Below are positions 1 to 5,675 of a DNA stretch of 12,078 nucleotides, one piece after another; position 1 is the first letter of the stretch; each line of letters begins with the position of its first letter. The stretch lies in the NCBI GenBank assembly GCA_900541195.1, contig UQIY01000053.1, forward strand, positions 1-12,078, written 5' to 3'. The notes under the pieces are model-generated. The model made no database searches, was not told the DNA's origin, and worked only from the letters and a program-made list of their open reading frames with translations. Source of the stretch: an uncultured Collinsella sp. (GTDB lineage: Bacteria; Actinomycetota; Coriobacteriia; Coriobacteriales; Coriobacteriaceae). Position numbers and translations under genes: made by a program.

Positions 1-35
1 GTTCGTCGGCAGCGTCAGATGTGTATAAGAGACAG
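1..35. other. Nextera (Tn5) read-1 adapter left on the contig
   Basis: Bases 3-35 match the 33-base Illumina Nextera read-1 adapter, ending in the 19-base Tn5 mosaic end (17-35). The first two bases (GT) agree with the end of the i5 index inferred at the other end of the contig. This is library artefact, not genome. Reading into it produces the false N-terminal peptide MCIRDR on the plus strand and the false C-terminal tail PVSYTHLTLPTN on the manA product. Confidence 0.98.
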
Positions 36-669
36 GCTCAATGTGCAGCGGGCGCAGCTTGCCGTCGGTGCCGGGGCGGTCGTAGTCGTACAGGCGATAC
101 GTCACGTCGCTCGACTGCTGCGTCTCCAAAATGAGCGTGCCGGTCTTGATGGCGTGCACGGTACCGGAATCAATCTGGAAAAAGTCGCCCTTGTGGATCG
201 GCAGCACGTTGAGCATGTCGTCCCAACGGCCTTCCTCGATCATCTGTGCGGCCTCGACGCGGTCCTTGGCGCGCTGGCCGACGATGATCGTGGCACCGGG
301 CTCGCAGTCCAGTACATACCAGCACTCGGTTTTGCCCAGGCTGCCGTTCTCGTGCTCGGCGGCGTACTCGTCGTTGGGATGAATCTGGATCGAAAGGTCG
401 TCCTTGGCATCCAGAATCTTAATGAGCAGCGGGAACTCCTTGCCCTCGCAATTGCCAAAGAGCTCGCGGCGCTCGGCCCACAGCCATGAAAGCGTGTGGC
501 CGGCATACGGGCCCTCCGCAATCTGGCAGTCACCGTTGGGATGGGCCGAGATGGTCCAGCACTCACCGATGGGACCTTCGGGAATGTCGTAACCAAATAC
601 GGTTTCGAGCTGGCGGCCACCCCAGATCTTCTCGTGGAAGATCGGCGTCAGTTTAATCAAATCGGACAT
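36..669 (-). CDS. manA: Mannose-6-phosphate isomerase, class I (3' end missing)
   Basis: This is a cytosolic zinc enzyme that interconverts mannose 6-phosphate and fructose 6-phosphate. The 211 visible codons start MSDLIKLTPIFHEKIWGG, an N-terminus typical of the short class I isomerases (about 310-320 aa), so roughly the last third is missing. Predicted zinc ligands are Q95/H97 in SIQIHPND, E115 in KTECW and H172 in GTVHAI. I chose ATG 669 over ATG 675 because GGGGG at 677-681 lies 7 bases before it but only 1 base before the other. The reading frame stays open into the adapter, so the true end is not in the window. The gene follows gntR on the same strand with a gap of about 74 bases and is probably co-transcribed with it. 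Its presence beside a sugar PTS suggests that mannose or a mannoside may be part of the substrate, but ManA also serves general envelope sugar metabolism. Confidence 0.93.
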
Positions 670-690
670 ATTCATACCCCCATTATGTTG

Positions 691-730
691 CGCGGGCGTT
701 GCACAAAACAGCTCAAAACGAGCGCCCGCG
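691..730 (-). repeat. GC-rich inverted repeat between gntR and manA
   Basis: CGCGGGCG (691-698) and CGCCCGCG (723-730) are perfect inverted arms around a 24-base loop. A smaller stem, GCTC (711-714) with GAGC (720-723), shares base 723 with the outer arm, so the two stems compete. No run of T follows in the direction of gntR-manA transcription, so it is not a standard terminator. It may set the manA:gntR mRNA ratio by processing or partial termination, but that role is inferred. Confidence 0.5.
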
Positions 731-743
731 TGACTACAAAAAC

Positions 744-1463
744 CTATGCCAACGTTACGTTGTGCAACTCAAAGCGGTCGCCAACGTTGCGCGAGACCGA
801 ATACTCAAAGGCGGCGCCGCTGTCCAAAAAGCCAATCTGGGTGAGTTCGAGCAGGGGAGAGCCAGGTTTGGTGTCCAGACGCTCGGCTTCTTCCTCGGTT
901 GCTGCCACGGCGCGAATGGTACGGTGGAAGCTCGAAATCTTCAGCCCACATTGCTCGCGGATGAAGCGGTAGACCGATCCGTACAGGTCCTTCTTTTTAA
1001 GGCCTGGAATCAGCTCGAGGGGCATGTAGGTGTACTCGATAACGATGGGCTTCTCATCGGCCTGACGCACGCGCACGACGTGATAGGCAAAGTCATCCTC
1101 GGCAATTCCCAGCTGGGCTGCGATGTCCGCTGGTGGATTAACGATCGAGAAATCGTAGACCACCGAGGTCACCTTCTCCCCGCGGTGCTCATATGAAAAG
1201 CCTTGGGCACGGTCGTTTTTGCCCTGGAAAAACGCCTGGCCGGGAAGCCCCGCCGTGTCCTTAACGTAGGTACCCGATCCGCGTCGGCTGGTAATAAGAC
1301 CTTCCTCGGTGATTTGTTCAATAGCTCGTTTGACGGTGATTTTTGAAACGCTATAGAGCTCGCAGAACTCAACGACGGTGGGAAGCTTGTCGCCCGGTTT
1401 AAGAGCGCCATCCTCAATACTTCGACGAATATCTGCAGCTATCGCCTCGTATTTGGGAATCAT
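744..1463 (-). CDS. GntR family (HutC/FarR-type) transcriptional regulator
   Basis: This is a DNA-binding regulator of 239 aa, the usual length of the HutC subfamily. Residues 1-68 form the winged helix-turn-helix, with family landmarks at GDKLPT (24-29), VSKITVKRAI (39-48) and RRGSGTYV (60-67). Residues from about 90 to 235 fit the UTRA ligand-binding domain, which in sugar-responsive relatives binds a sugar phosphate. ATG 1463 has a strong AAAGGAGG four bases upstream. The gene is divergent from the glycosidase-PTS operon and leads into manA, which suggests that it controls both arms and itself, probably as a repressor relieved by a phosphorylated sugar. The nearby AAAAGTAA repeats are candidate operators. 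The family call is firm. The effector is unknown. Confidence 0.93.
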   Translation of the reverse strand: MIPKYEAIAADIRRSIEDGALKPGDKLPTVVEFCELYSVSKITVKRAIEQITEEGLITSRRGSGTYVKDTAGLPGQAFFQGKNDRAQGFSYEHRGEKVTSVVYDFSIVNPPADIAAQLGIAEDDFAYHVVRVRQADEKPIVIEYTYMPLELIPGLKKKDLYGSVYRFIREQCGLKISSFHRTIRAVAATEEEAERLDTKPGSPLLELTQIGFLDSGAAFEYSVSRNVGDRFELHNVTLA

Positions 1464-1492
1464 GGAACCTCCTTTCCGACTTATATGAATAC

Positions 1493-1580
1493 AAAAGTAA
1501 GTATAACCCTCAACAGGGCACCCATATTACTTTTATCTAAGAAGTTCGAGAAAGAAAAAAGAAAAAGACGCTTTACTTTT
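1493..1580. promoter_or_regulatory. Three AAAAGTAA motifs: candidate GntR operators
   Basis: AAAAGTAA occurs at 1493-1500 on the plus strand and as its complement TTACTTTT at 1527-1534 and 1573-1580. The first two extend to a looser inverted pair (AAAAGTAAGTAT against ATATTACTTTTAT). The third overlaps the -35 box of the glycosidase promoter and the first overlaps the likely gntR start site. Position and repetition in an AT-rich island of an otherwise GC-rich sequence suggest regulator binding sites. A-rich sequence can yield such matches by chance, so this is a hypothesis. Confidence 0.35.
1500..1505 (-). promoter_or_regulatory. Candidate -10 box for gntR-manA
   Basis: On the minus strand the six bases read TATACT, 37 bases before the gntR start. 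The same TATACTT string precedes the aminotransferase and tatA genes in this window. No good -35 box lies at the expected distance, so the call rests on the -10 alone. An AAAAGTAA copy (1493-1500) would overlap the transcription start, as expected for an autoregulated gene. Confidence 0.35.
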
Positions 1581-1599
1581 AAAATTAGAGCGCTATAGT
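1572..1599 (+). promoter_or_regulatory. Promoter of the glycosidase-PTS operon
   Basis: TTTACT (1572-1577) and TATAGT (1594-1599) match the sigma-70 type -35 and -10 boxes at 4/6 and 5/6 with a 16-base spacer. Transcription would begin near 1606, giving a leader of about 160 bases that contains the large palindrome at 1640-1735. It is the best promoter match in the window. Confidence 0.55.
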
Positions 1600-1639
1600 T
1601 TAAGCAACGAACGGAATCCTTCCGCAGAACAGGATCGAC

Positions 1640-1735
1640 CGTTTGGGGACGGTTTTGTTTTGGCGGGTTGGATATCGGTATGACCGGTGCGCGCCCGCGC
1701 CGGATAACCTGCCAAAGCAAACCCGTCTCCAACCG
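1640..1735. repeat. REPIN-like palindrome in the glycosidase leader
   Basis: Two 25-base arms, 1645-1669 (beginning GGGGACGG) and 1706-1730 (ending GTCTCC), are inverted copies. The four differences between them are three G-U wobbles and one mismatch in plus-strand RNA. Pairing continues outward to 1640 and 1735 with one mismatch. The 36-base loop holds its own small stem, GGTGCG with CGCGCC (1686-1701). A related single arm lies at 5583-5607. Two inverted copies of one short element, with a solitary copy elsewhere, is the layout of a REP doublet (REPIN). Lying in the leader, it would also fold in the mRNA and might affect operon expression. Confidence 0.6.
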
Positions 1736-1766
1736 AAAGCTCTAGAACACGAAAGCGAGGACTTTG

Positions 1767-3167
1767 ATGGCACAGTATCAGCTGCCCAACGACTTCTTCT
1801 TTGGCGCTGCTATGTCCGGCCCGCAGACTGAGGGTCAGTGGAACCAGGGCGGCAAGCTCGAGAACCTGTGGGACACCTGGTCCATCCAGGATCTGGGTTC
1901 GTTCTACAACTGTGTTGGCTCTTATGCCGGCAATGACTTTATGGCCAAGTACCAGGAAGACTTTCGCATTTTGAAGGACTTGGGCCTGAATACCTATCGC
2001 ACTTCCATCCAGTGGAGCCGTCTGCTCGATGCCGACGGCAACCTTAATGAGGAGGGCGCTGCGTGGTATCACGAGCTGTTCCGCGCCTCTCGCGAGGCCG
2101 GCCTGGAGCCGTTTGTCAACTTGTACCACTTTGACATGCCCACCTATCTCTTTAACCGTGGCGGCTGGGAGAGCCGTGAGGTCGTCGAGGCTTACGCGCA
2201 TTACGCTGACGTCGCCTTCCACGAGTTTGGCCAGGAGATTAAGTACTGGTTCACCTTTAACGAGCCCATCGTCGAGCCCGAGCAGCGCTATCAAGAGGGC
2301 GTGTGGTTCCCGCAACTCCACGACTTCAACCGCGCTCGCACCGTGCAGTATCACATCTCGCTGGCACACGCGCTGGCCGTGGCCAACTATCGTCGCGCCT
2401 ATGACGAGGGCGCTATTCGCGCCGATGCCAAGATCGGCATGATCAACTGCTTTACCCCGGTCTACACCAAACAGAACCCCAGCGAGGCAGACCTCGAGGC
2501 CGTGCGTATGACCAGCGGCATCAACAATCGCTGGTGGCTCGACCTTATTACCAAGGGCGAGCTTCCCGCCGACGTGCTCGACAGCCTGGCCGAGGGCGGC
2601 GTTAAGCTCCCGTTCCGTGCCGGCGACCAAGAGATTCTCAAGCAGGGTGTTGTCGACTGGCTCGGCTGCAACTACTACCACCCCACGCGTGTTCAGGCGC
2701 CGGCGAGCAAGGTCGACCAGTACGGCCTGCCGCACTTTGCCGACGAGTACGTGTGGCCCGACGCCGTTATGAACGAGAGCCGCGGCTGGGAGATCTACCC
2801 GCAGGGCCTCTACGACTTTGGCATGGACTGCGCCAAGAACTACCCCGATCTTGAGTGGTTCGTTTCCGAGAACGGCATTGGCATCATGGACGAATACAAG
2901 AACCGTGACGCCGAAGGAACCATCCAGGACGACTACCGCGTCGACTTTGTACGCCAGCACCTGGAGTGGGTTGCCAAGGCAATCGCCGAGGGCGCCAAGT
3001 GTCGCGGATACCATTATTGGGCCGTCATCGATAACTGGTCTTGGGCCAATGCCTTTAAGAATCGCTATGGCTTTGTCGAGGTAGATCTGATGGATGGCTA
3101 CAAGCGCCGTCTTAAGAAGTCGGCGGCCTGGCTCAAACAGGTCGCCACGACCCACGTGGTTGATTAG
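1767..3167 (+). CDS. Glycoside hydrolase family 1, probable 6-phospho-beta-glucosidase
   Basis: This is a cytosolic retaining beta-glycosidase of 466 aa, the normal length for family GH1. The acid/base Glu is E166 in FTFNEP and the nucleophile is E368 in FVSENG. After WAVIDN near the C-terminus the sequence reads WSWANAFKNRYGF. A Ser stands where beta-glucosidases for non-phosphorylated sugars have Glu (the EW of NFEWAEGY), which points to a 6-phosphosugar substrate. The next residue is Trp, as in LacG-type 6-phospho-beta-galactosidases, and Asn replaces the usual phosphate-binding Lys two residues before Tyr. ATG 1767 is preceded by GCGAGG at a spacing of 6 bases, so I rejected an in-frame TTG one codon earlier. 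It is the first gene of the PTS operon and should cleave the disaccharide phosphate that the PTS delivers. Glucoside versus galactoside or mannoside is not settled by sequence. Confidence 0.88.
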   Translation: MAQYQLPNDFFFGAAMSGPQTEGQWNQGGKLENLWDTWSIQDLGSFYNCVGSYAGNDFMAKYQEDFRILKDLGLNTYRTSIQWSRLLDADGNLNEEGAAWYHELFRASREAGLEPFVNLYHFDMPTYLFNRGGWESREVVEAYAHYADVAFHEFGQEIKYWFTFNEPIVEPEQRYQEGVWFPQLHDFNRARTVQYHISLAHALAVANYRRAYDEGAIRADAKIGMINCFTPVYTKQNPSEADLEAVRMTSGINNRWWLDLITKGELPADVLDSLAEGGVKLPFRAGDQEILKQGVVDWLGCNYYHPTRVQAPASKVDQYGLPHFADEYVWPDAVMNESRGWEIYPQGLYDFGMDCAKNYPDLEWFVSENGIGIMDEYKNRDAEGTIQDDYRVDFVRQHLEWVAKAIAEGAKCRGYHYWAVIDNWSWANAFKNRYGFVEVDLMDGYKRRLKKSAAWLKQVATTHVVD

Positions 3168-3287
3168 CGACCGGGCGAACGCCCAGACCGCGCGCCGCCG
3201 CGCGCAACACATGGCACATCTGGTGGCAGAGGGCGACAGACCACCGTGCGCATAGGAAAAGGCCGGATTTGAAAGTTAGGAGCAATC
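3168..3287 (+). other. Intercistronic region with small hairpins
   Basis: This 120-base gap between the glycosidase and EIIC holds a perfect GCGCGC/GCGCGC stem with a 4-base loop (3190-3205) and a GGTGG/CCACC stem (3222-3245). No T-tract follows either one, so they are not terminators. I see no clear promoter. AGGAG lies 7 bases before the EIIC start. The two genes are therefore probably co-transcribed, with structured RNA between them. Confidence 0.45.
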
Positions 3288-4631
3288 ATGGCCAGTGACA
3301 ACGGAAAGAGCTTCCTCGACAAGTTTGCCGAGGTCTCTGCGAAGGTGGGAAACCAGGTTCACCTGCGTTCCCTGCGAGACGCCTTCGCGACCATCACGCC
3401 GCTCTATATCCTTGCGGGTATCGCGGTTCTTATTAACAACGTCGTGTTCCCTCTGTTCCCGCTCGATGCGGCGGGCCTTGCCAACCTTCAGACGTGGGGC
3501 TCGGCAATTACGCTGGGCACCCTCAACGTCTCTGCCATTATCTTGGCCGGATTGATTGGCTACAGCCTCGCCAAGAACAAGCGTTTCGATAACCCGCTCG
3601 CTTGCGTGGTCGTCGCCATCTCTGCCTTCGTCATCATGATGCCGCAGCAGATTACCGCCTCGCTTGCCGCCACGAGCCCGCTGCTCACCGACAAGATCAC
3701 CTCCGCCGAGGTTACGGGCGCCCTTTCGACTGCCAACACCGGCACTAACGGTCTGTTCTCGGCCATTATCATCGCTCTGCTCTCCGTCTCGCTCTTCATC
3801 AAGATCTCTGGCGTCGAGAAGCTCAAGGTTAAGCTGGGCGAGGGCGTGCCTCCCGCGGTCTCCAACTCCTTCAACGTCATGATCCCGATGCTGCTCAACC
3901 TCGCGATCTTCGCTCTTGCCGCAGCCCTGCTCGCCGTGTGCGCCGGCACCGATCTGTGCGCCATCATCTCCACGTGCATCTCCAACCCGCTCAAGAACAT
4001 CATGAACGCCGGTCCGTGGGCTGTTATCCTCATCTACACCCTTGCCAACCTGCTGTTCTGCGTCGGTATTCACCAGTCCACCATCTCTGGCGCTACCGTC
4101 GAGCCGATCCTGACCATGCTCATCGTCGACAACATGGCTACCTTTGCCGCCGGTGGCACCATCCAGCCCGATCACTACATGAACATGCAGATCGTTAACA
4201 GCTTCGCCCTCATCGGCGGCTCGGGCTGCACCCTCATGCTTCTGCTCGACACGCTCCTGTTCTCCAAGAACAAGGCTTCCGAGACCGTTTCCAAGATGGC
4301 TATCCTGCCTGGTCTGTTCAACATCAACGAGCCGGTTATCTACGGTTACCCCATCGTGTACAACCTGCCGCTCATGATCCCGTTTGTTCTTCTTCCCGAC
4401 CTGTTCATCGGCATCACCTATGGCCTTACCTGCGCAGGCATCATCAGCCCCTGCATCGCCCAGGTGCCCTGGACCATGCCTCCCGTCATCAATGCCCTGC
4501 TCGCTACGGGCTTTGACTGGCGCGCCGGCGTGTGGCAGGCTCTCGAGATTGTCATTGGCATGGCCGTCTACCTGCCCTTTATGAAGATTTCCGAGAAGGC
4601 AATCGCCAAGCAGGAGGCTCTCGCCGAGTAG
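3288..4631 (+). CDS. PTS lactose/cellobiose-family transporter subunit EIIC
   Basis: This is the membrane channel of a phosphoenolpyruvate-dependent sugar phosphotransferase system. It carries the sugar across the cytoplasmic membrane while EIIB phosphorylates it. The 447 aa fit a stand-alone Lac/Cel-family EIIC, with no fused IIB or IIA domain. The N-terminal cytosolic helix (FLDKFAEVSAKVGNQVHLRSLRDAF) leads into about ten hydrophobic segments. Family landmarks are GIH (260-262) and FNINEP (344-349), the loop that contacts sugar in this family. The partner subunits follow directly as separate genes. The family takes up cellobiose, other beta-glucosides, chitobiose or lactose, and sequence alone does not choose between them. 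Confidence 0.93.
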   Translation: MASDNGKSFLDKFAEVSAKVGNQVHLRSLRDAFATITPLYILAGIAVLINNVVFPLFPLDAAGLANLQTWGSAITLGTLNVSAIILAGLIGYSLAKNKRFDNPLACVVVAISAFVIMMPQQITASLAATSPLLTDKITSAEVTGALSTANTGTNGLFSAIIIALLSVSLFIKISGVEKLKVKLGEGVPPAVSNSFNVMIPMLLNLAIFALAAALLAVCAGTDLCAIISTCISNPLKNIMNAGPWAVILIYTLANLLFCVGIHQSTISGATVEPILTMLIVDNMATFAAGGTIQPDHYMNMQIVNSFALIGGSGCTLMLLLDTLLFSKNKASETVSKMAILPGLFNINEPVIYGYPIVYNLPLMIPFVLLPDLFIGITYGLTCAGIISPCIAQVPWTMPPVINALLATGFDWRAGVWQALEIVIGMAVYLPFMKISEKAIAKQEALAE

Positions 4632-4660
4632 AACGCCTAACGTTCGTCCCTTTCACCTTT

Positions 4661-4722
4661 GCGGGCACCGGTACGTGGTGTCAGTGCCCGCATCTCTCTT
4701 CTGCGTAAGGGCGCAGAAAGAG
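4661..4722 (+). promoter_or_regulatory. Tandem hairpins between EIIC and EIIB
   Basis: Two stems sit side by side in the 158-base gap: GCGGGCAC (4661-4668) with GTGCCCGC (4684-4691), then TTCTGCG (4699-4705) with CGCAGAA (4712-4718), extendable by CTC/GAG across a one-base bulge. Neither is followed by a T-run. Stems of this kind inside operons often mark RNase processing or stabilise one part of the mRNA, which here would allow the soluble EIIB/EIIA proteins to be made at a different level from the membrane EIIC. The pairing is plain; the role is inferred. Confidence 0.55.
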
Positions 4723-4789
4723 GGCACAATAACCGCAAGGAATACAACCAGTCGTCGTCTGCGCGCCGCGCAGTTATAAGGAGGAAACC

Positions 4790-5092
4790 ATGAAGAAGAT
4801 CATGCTCTGCTGCAATGCCGGTATGTCCACGAGCCTGCTGGTCCAGAAGATGCAGGCCGAGGTTGCAAACCGTGGTCTGGATATCGAGATCGAGGCTCGT
4901 CCCATGAACGAGGCCCACGATCACCTGGACGAGTGCGACATGTTGCTGCTTGGCCCGCAGATCGGCTACACCAAGGGTGACTTTGAGAAGGAGGCCGCCG
5001 GCCGTTTTCCGGTCGAGGTCATCAACATGGTCGACTACGGCCGCATGAACGCTGCCGGCATCATTGACCACTGCGTCAGCGTGATGGGCTAG
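4790..5092 (+). CDS. PTS lactose/cellobiose-family subunit EIIB
   Basis: This is a small cytosolic phosphocarrier of 100 aa that takes the phosphoryl group from EIIA on a cysteine and passes it to sugar bound in EIIC. The N-terminus KKIMLCCNAGMSTSLLV is the family's P-loop-like active site. C8, directly before NAGMSTS, aligns with the phosphorylated cysteine of ChbB-type proteins, and the adjacent C7 is an extra cysteine. The length and the single Rossmann-like domain are typical. The start has a strong AAGGAGG. EIIA begins 9 bases after the stop codon, so the two are surely translated from one message. Confidence 0.95.
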   Translation: MKKIMLCCNAGMSTSLLVQKMQAEVANRGLDIEIEARPMNEAHDHLDECDMLLLGPQIGYTKGDFEKEAAGRFPVEVINMVDYGRMNAAGIIDHCVSVMG

Positions 5093-5101
5093 GTGCTCCG
5101 C

Positions 5102-5434
5102 ATGGAGGATATGAACGAACTGCAGATGACCTGCTTCGAGATCATCAGCTACGTCGGTACCGCCAAGAGCATGTACATCAATGCCGTGCAAAAGGCCAAG
5201 GAGGGCGATTTTGACGCCGCCGAGGAGCTTATCAAGCAGGGCGACGAGGCCTATAACGGTGGCCACGATGTTCACATGGGGCTTCTGAAGAAAGAGGCCA
5301 ACGGCGAGCGTAACGGCGAGGCCCCGTTGATTCTGCTGCATGCCGAGGACCAGATGGCCGGTACCGAGACCATGCGCGTCATGGCGACGGAGCTCATCGA
5401 GGTTCACAAGCAGCTGCAGGCACTTAAGGCCTAG
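5102..5434 (+). CDS. PTS lactose/cellobiose-family subunit EIIA
   Basis: This is a cytosolic phosphocarrier of 110 aa that moves phosphate from HPr to EIIB. It is an all-helical trimer in this family, with ISYVGTAKSMYINAVQKAKEGDF (residues 15-37) as a clear signature. H80 in LILLHAEDQMAG is the phospho-acceptor, and D83 matches the conserved metal-binding Asp at the trimer axis. Three starts are possible: GTG 5093, ATG 5102 and ATG 5111. I chose 5102 because AGGTG lies 6 bases upstream and the resulting N-terminus fits the family, while the GGAGG before 5111 is only 2 bases away. It is the last gene of the operon before the terminator at 5493-5530. Confidence 0.93.
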   Translation: MEDMNELQMTCFEIISYVGTAKSMYINAVQKAKEGDFDAAEELIKQGDEAYNGGHDVHMGLLKKEANGERNGEAPLILLHAEDQMAGTETMRVMATELIEVHKQLQALKA

Positions 5435-5492
5435 TCAGCGTTATCGCCGCGAAGGACCGTGCGGTCCGACAGACAACATAGTCCCTTTGACG

Positions 5493-5530
5493 GGCGCCGG
5501 GAGTCTCCGCCTCCCGGCGCCTTTATTTTT
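5493..5530 (+). terminator. Intrinsic terminator after the PTS operon
   Basis: A perfect 11-base stem, GGCGCCGGGAG (5493-5503) with CTCCCGGCGCC (5511-5521), has a 7-base loop and is followed by TTTATTTTT. It ends the glycosidase-EIIC-EIIB-EIIA transcript and separates the ROK kinase into another unit. Confidence 0.93.
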
Positions 5531-5582
5531 GGGGATGGTCTTGCGCGGCCTGTTGAGCGGCCATTTGCGTTTCCCCAGTTAA

Positions 5583-5607
5583 AACCTGCCAAAACAAACC
5601 TGTCCCT
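5583..5607 (-). repeat. Solitary copy of the 25-base REP-like element
   Basis: This stretch (AACCTGCC at its plus-strand start) matches each arm of the palindrome at 1640-1735 at 21 of 25 positions by eye. It lies between the PTS terminator and the ROK gene, about 70 bases before the latter. No obvious partner arm flanks it, although GGGGA (5531-5535) and TCCCC (5572-5576) upstream could be a decayed palindrome. Confidence 0.55.
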
Positions 5608-5675
5608 TTTTGGTAAGTTTTTGCCTTGGGAGCGGTACCATACAGGCAATGTTTAAACGAGAAAGGTGGGCTCCC

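Noticed and set aside
19..489. Plus-strand frame beginning MCIRDR
   Set aside because: It begins inside the adapter and runs antisense to manA. It is an adapter and shadow product.
1593..3212. Long minus-strand frame of 539 codons opposite the glycosidase
   Set aside because: The plus-strand frame has clear GH1 catalytic motifs. In GC-rich genes the antisense frame often lacks stops, and this one has no recognisable domain.
3276..4175. Minus-strand frame of 299 codons opposite EIIC
   Set aside because: Its Gly/Asp/Arg-rich composition is the typical antisense of membrane-segment codons. EIIC explains the region.
5610..5675. Upstream extension of the ROK kinase from GTG 5610
   Set aside because: The added residues have no family match and cross the likely promoter. 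ATG 5676 has a ribosome site and yields the standard N-terminus.
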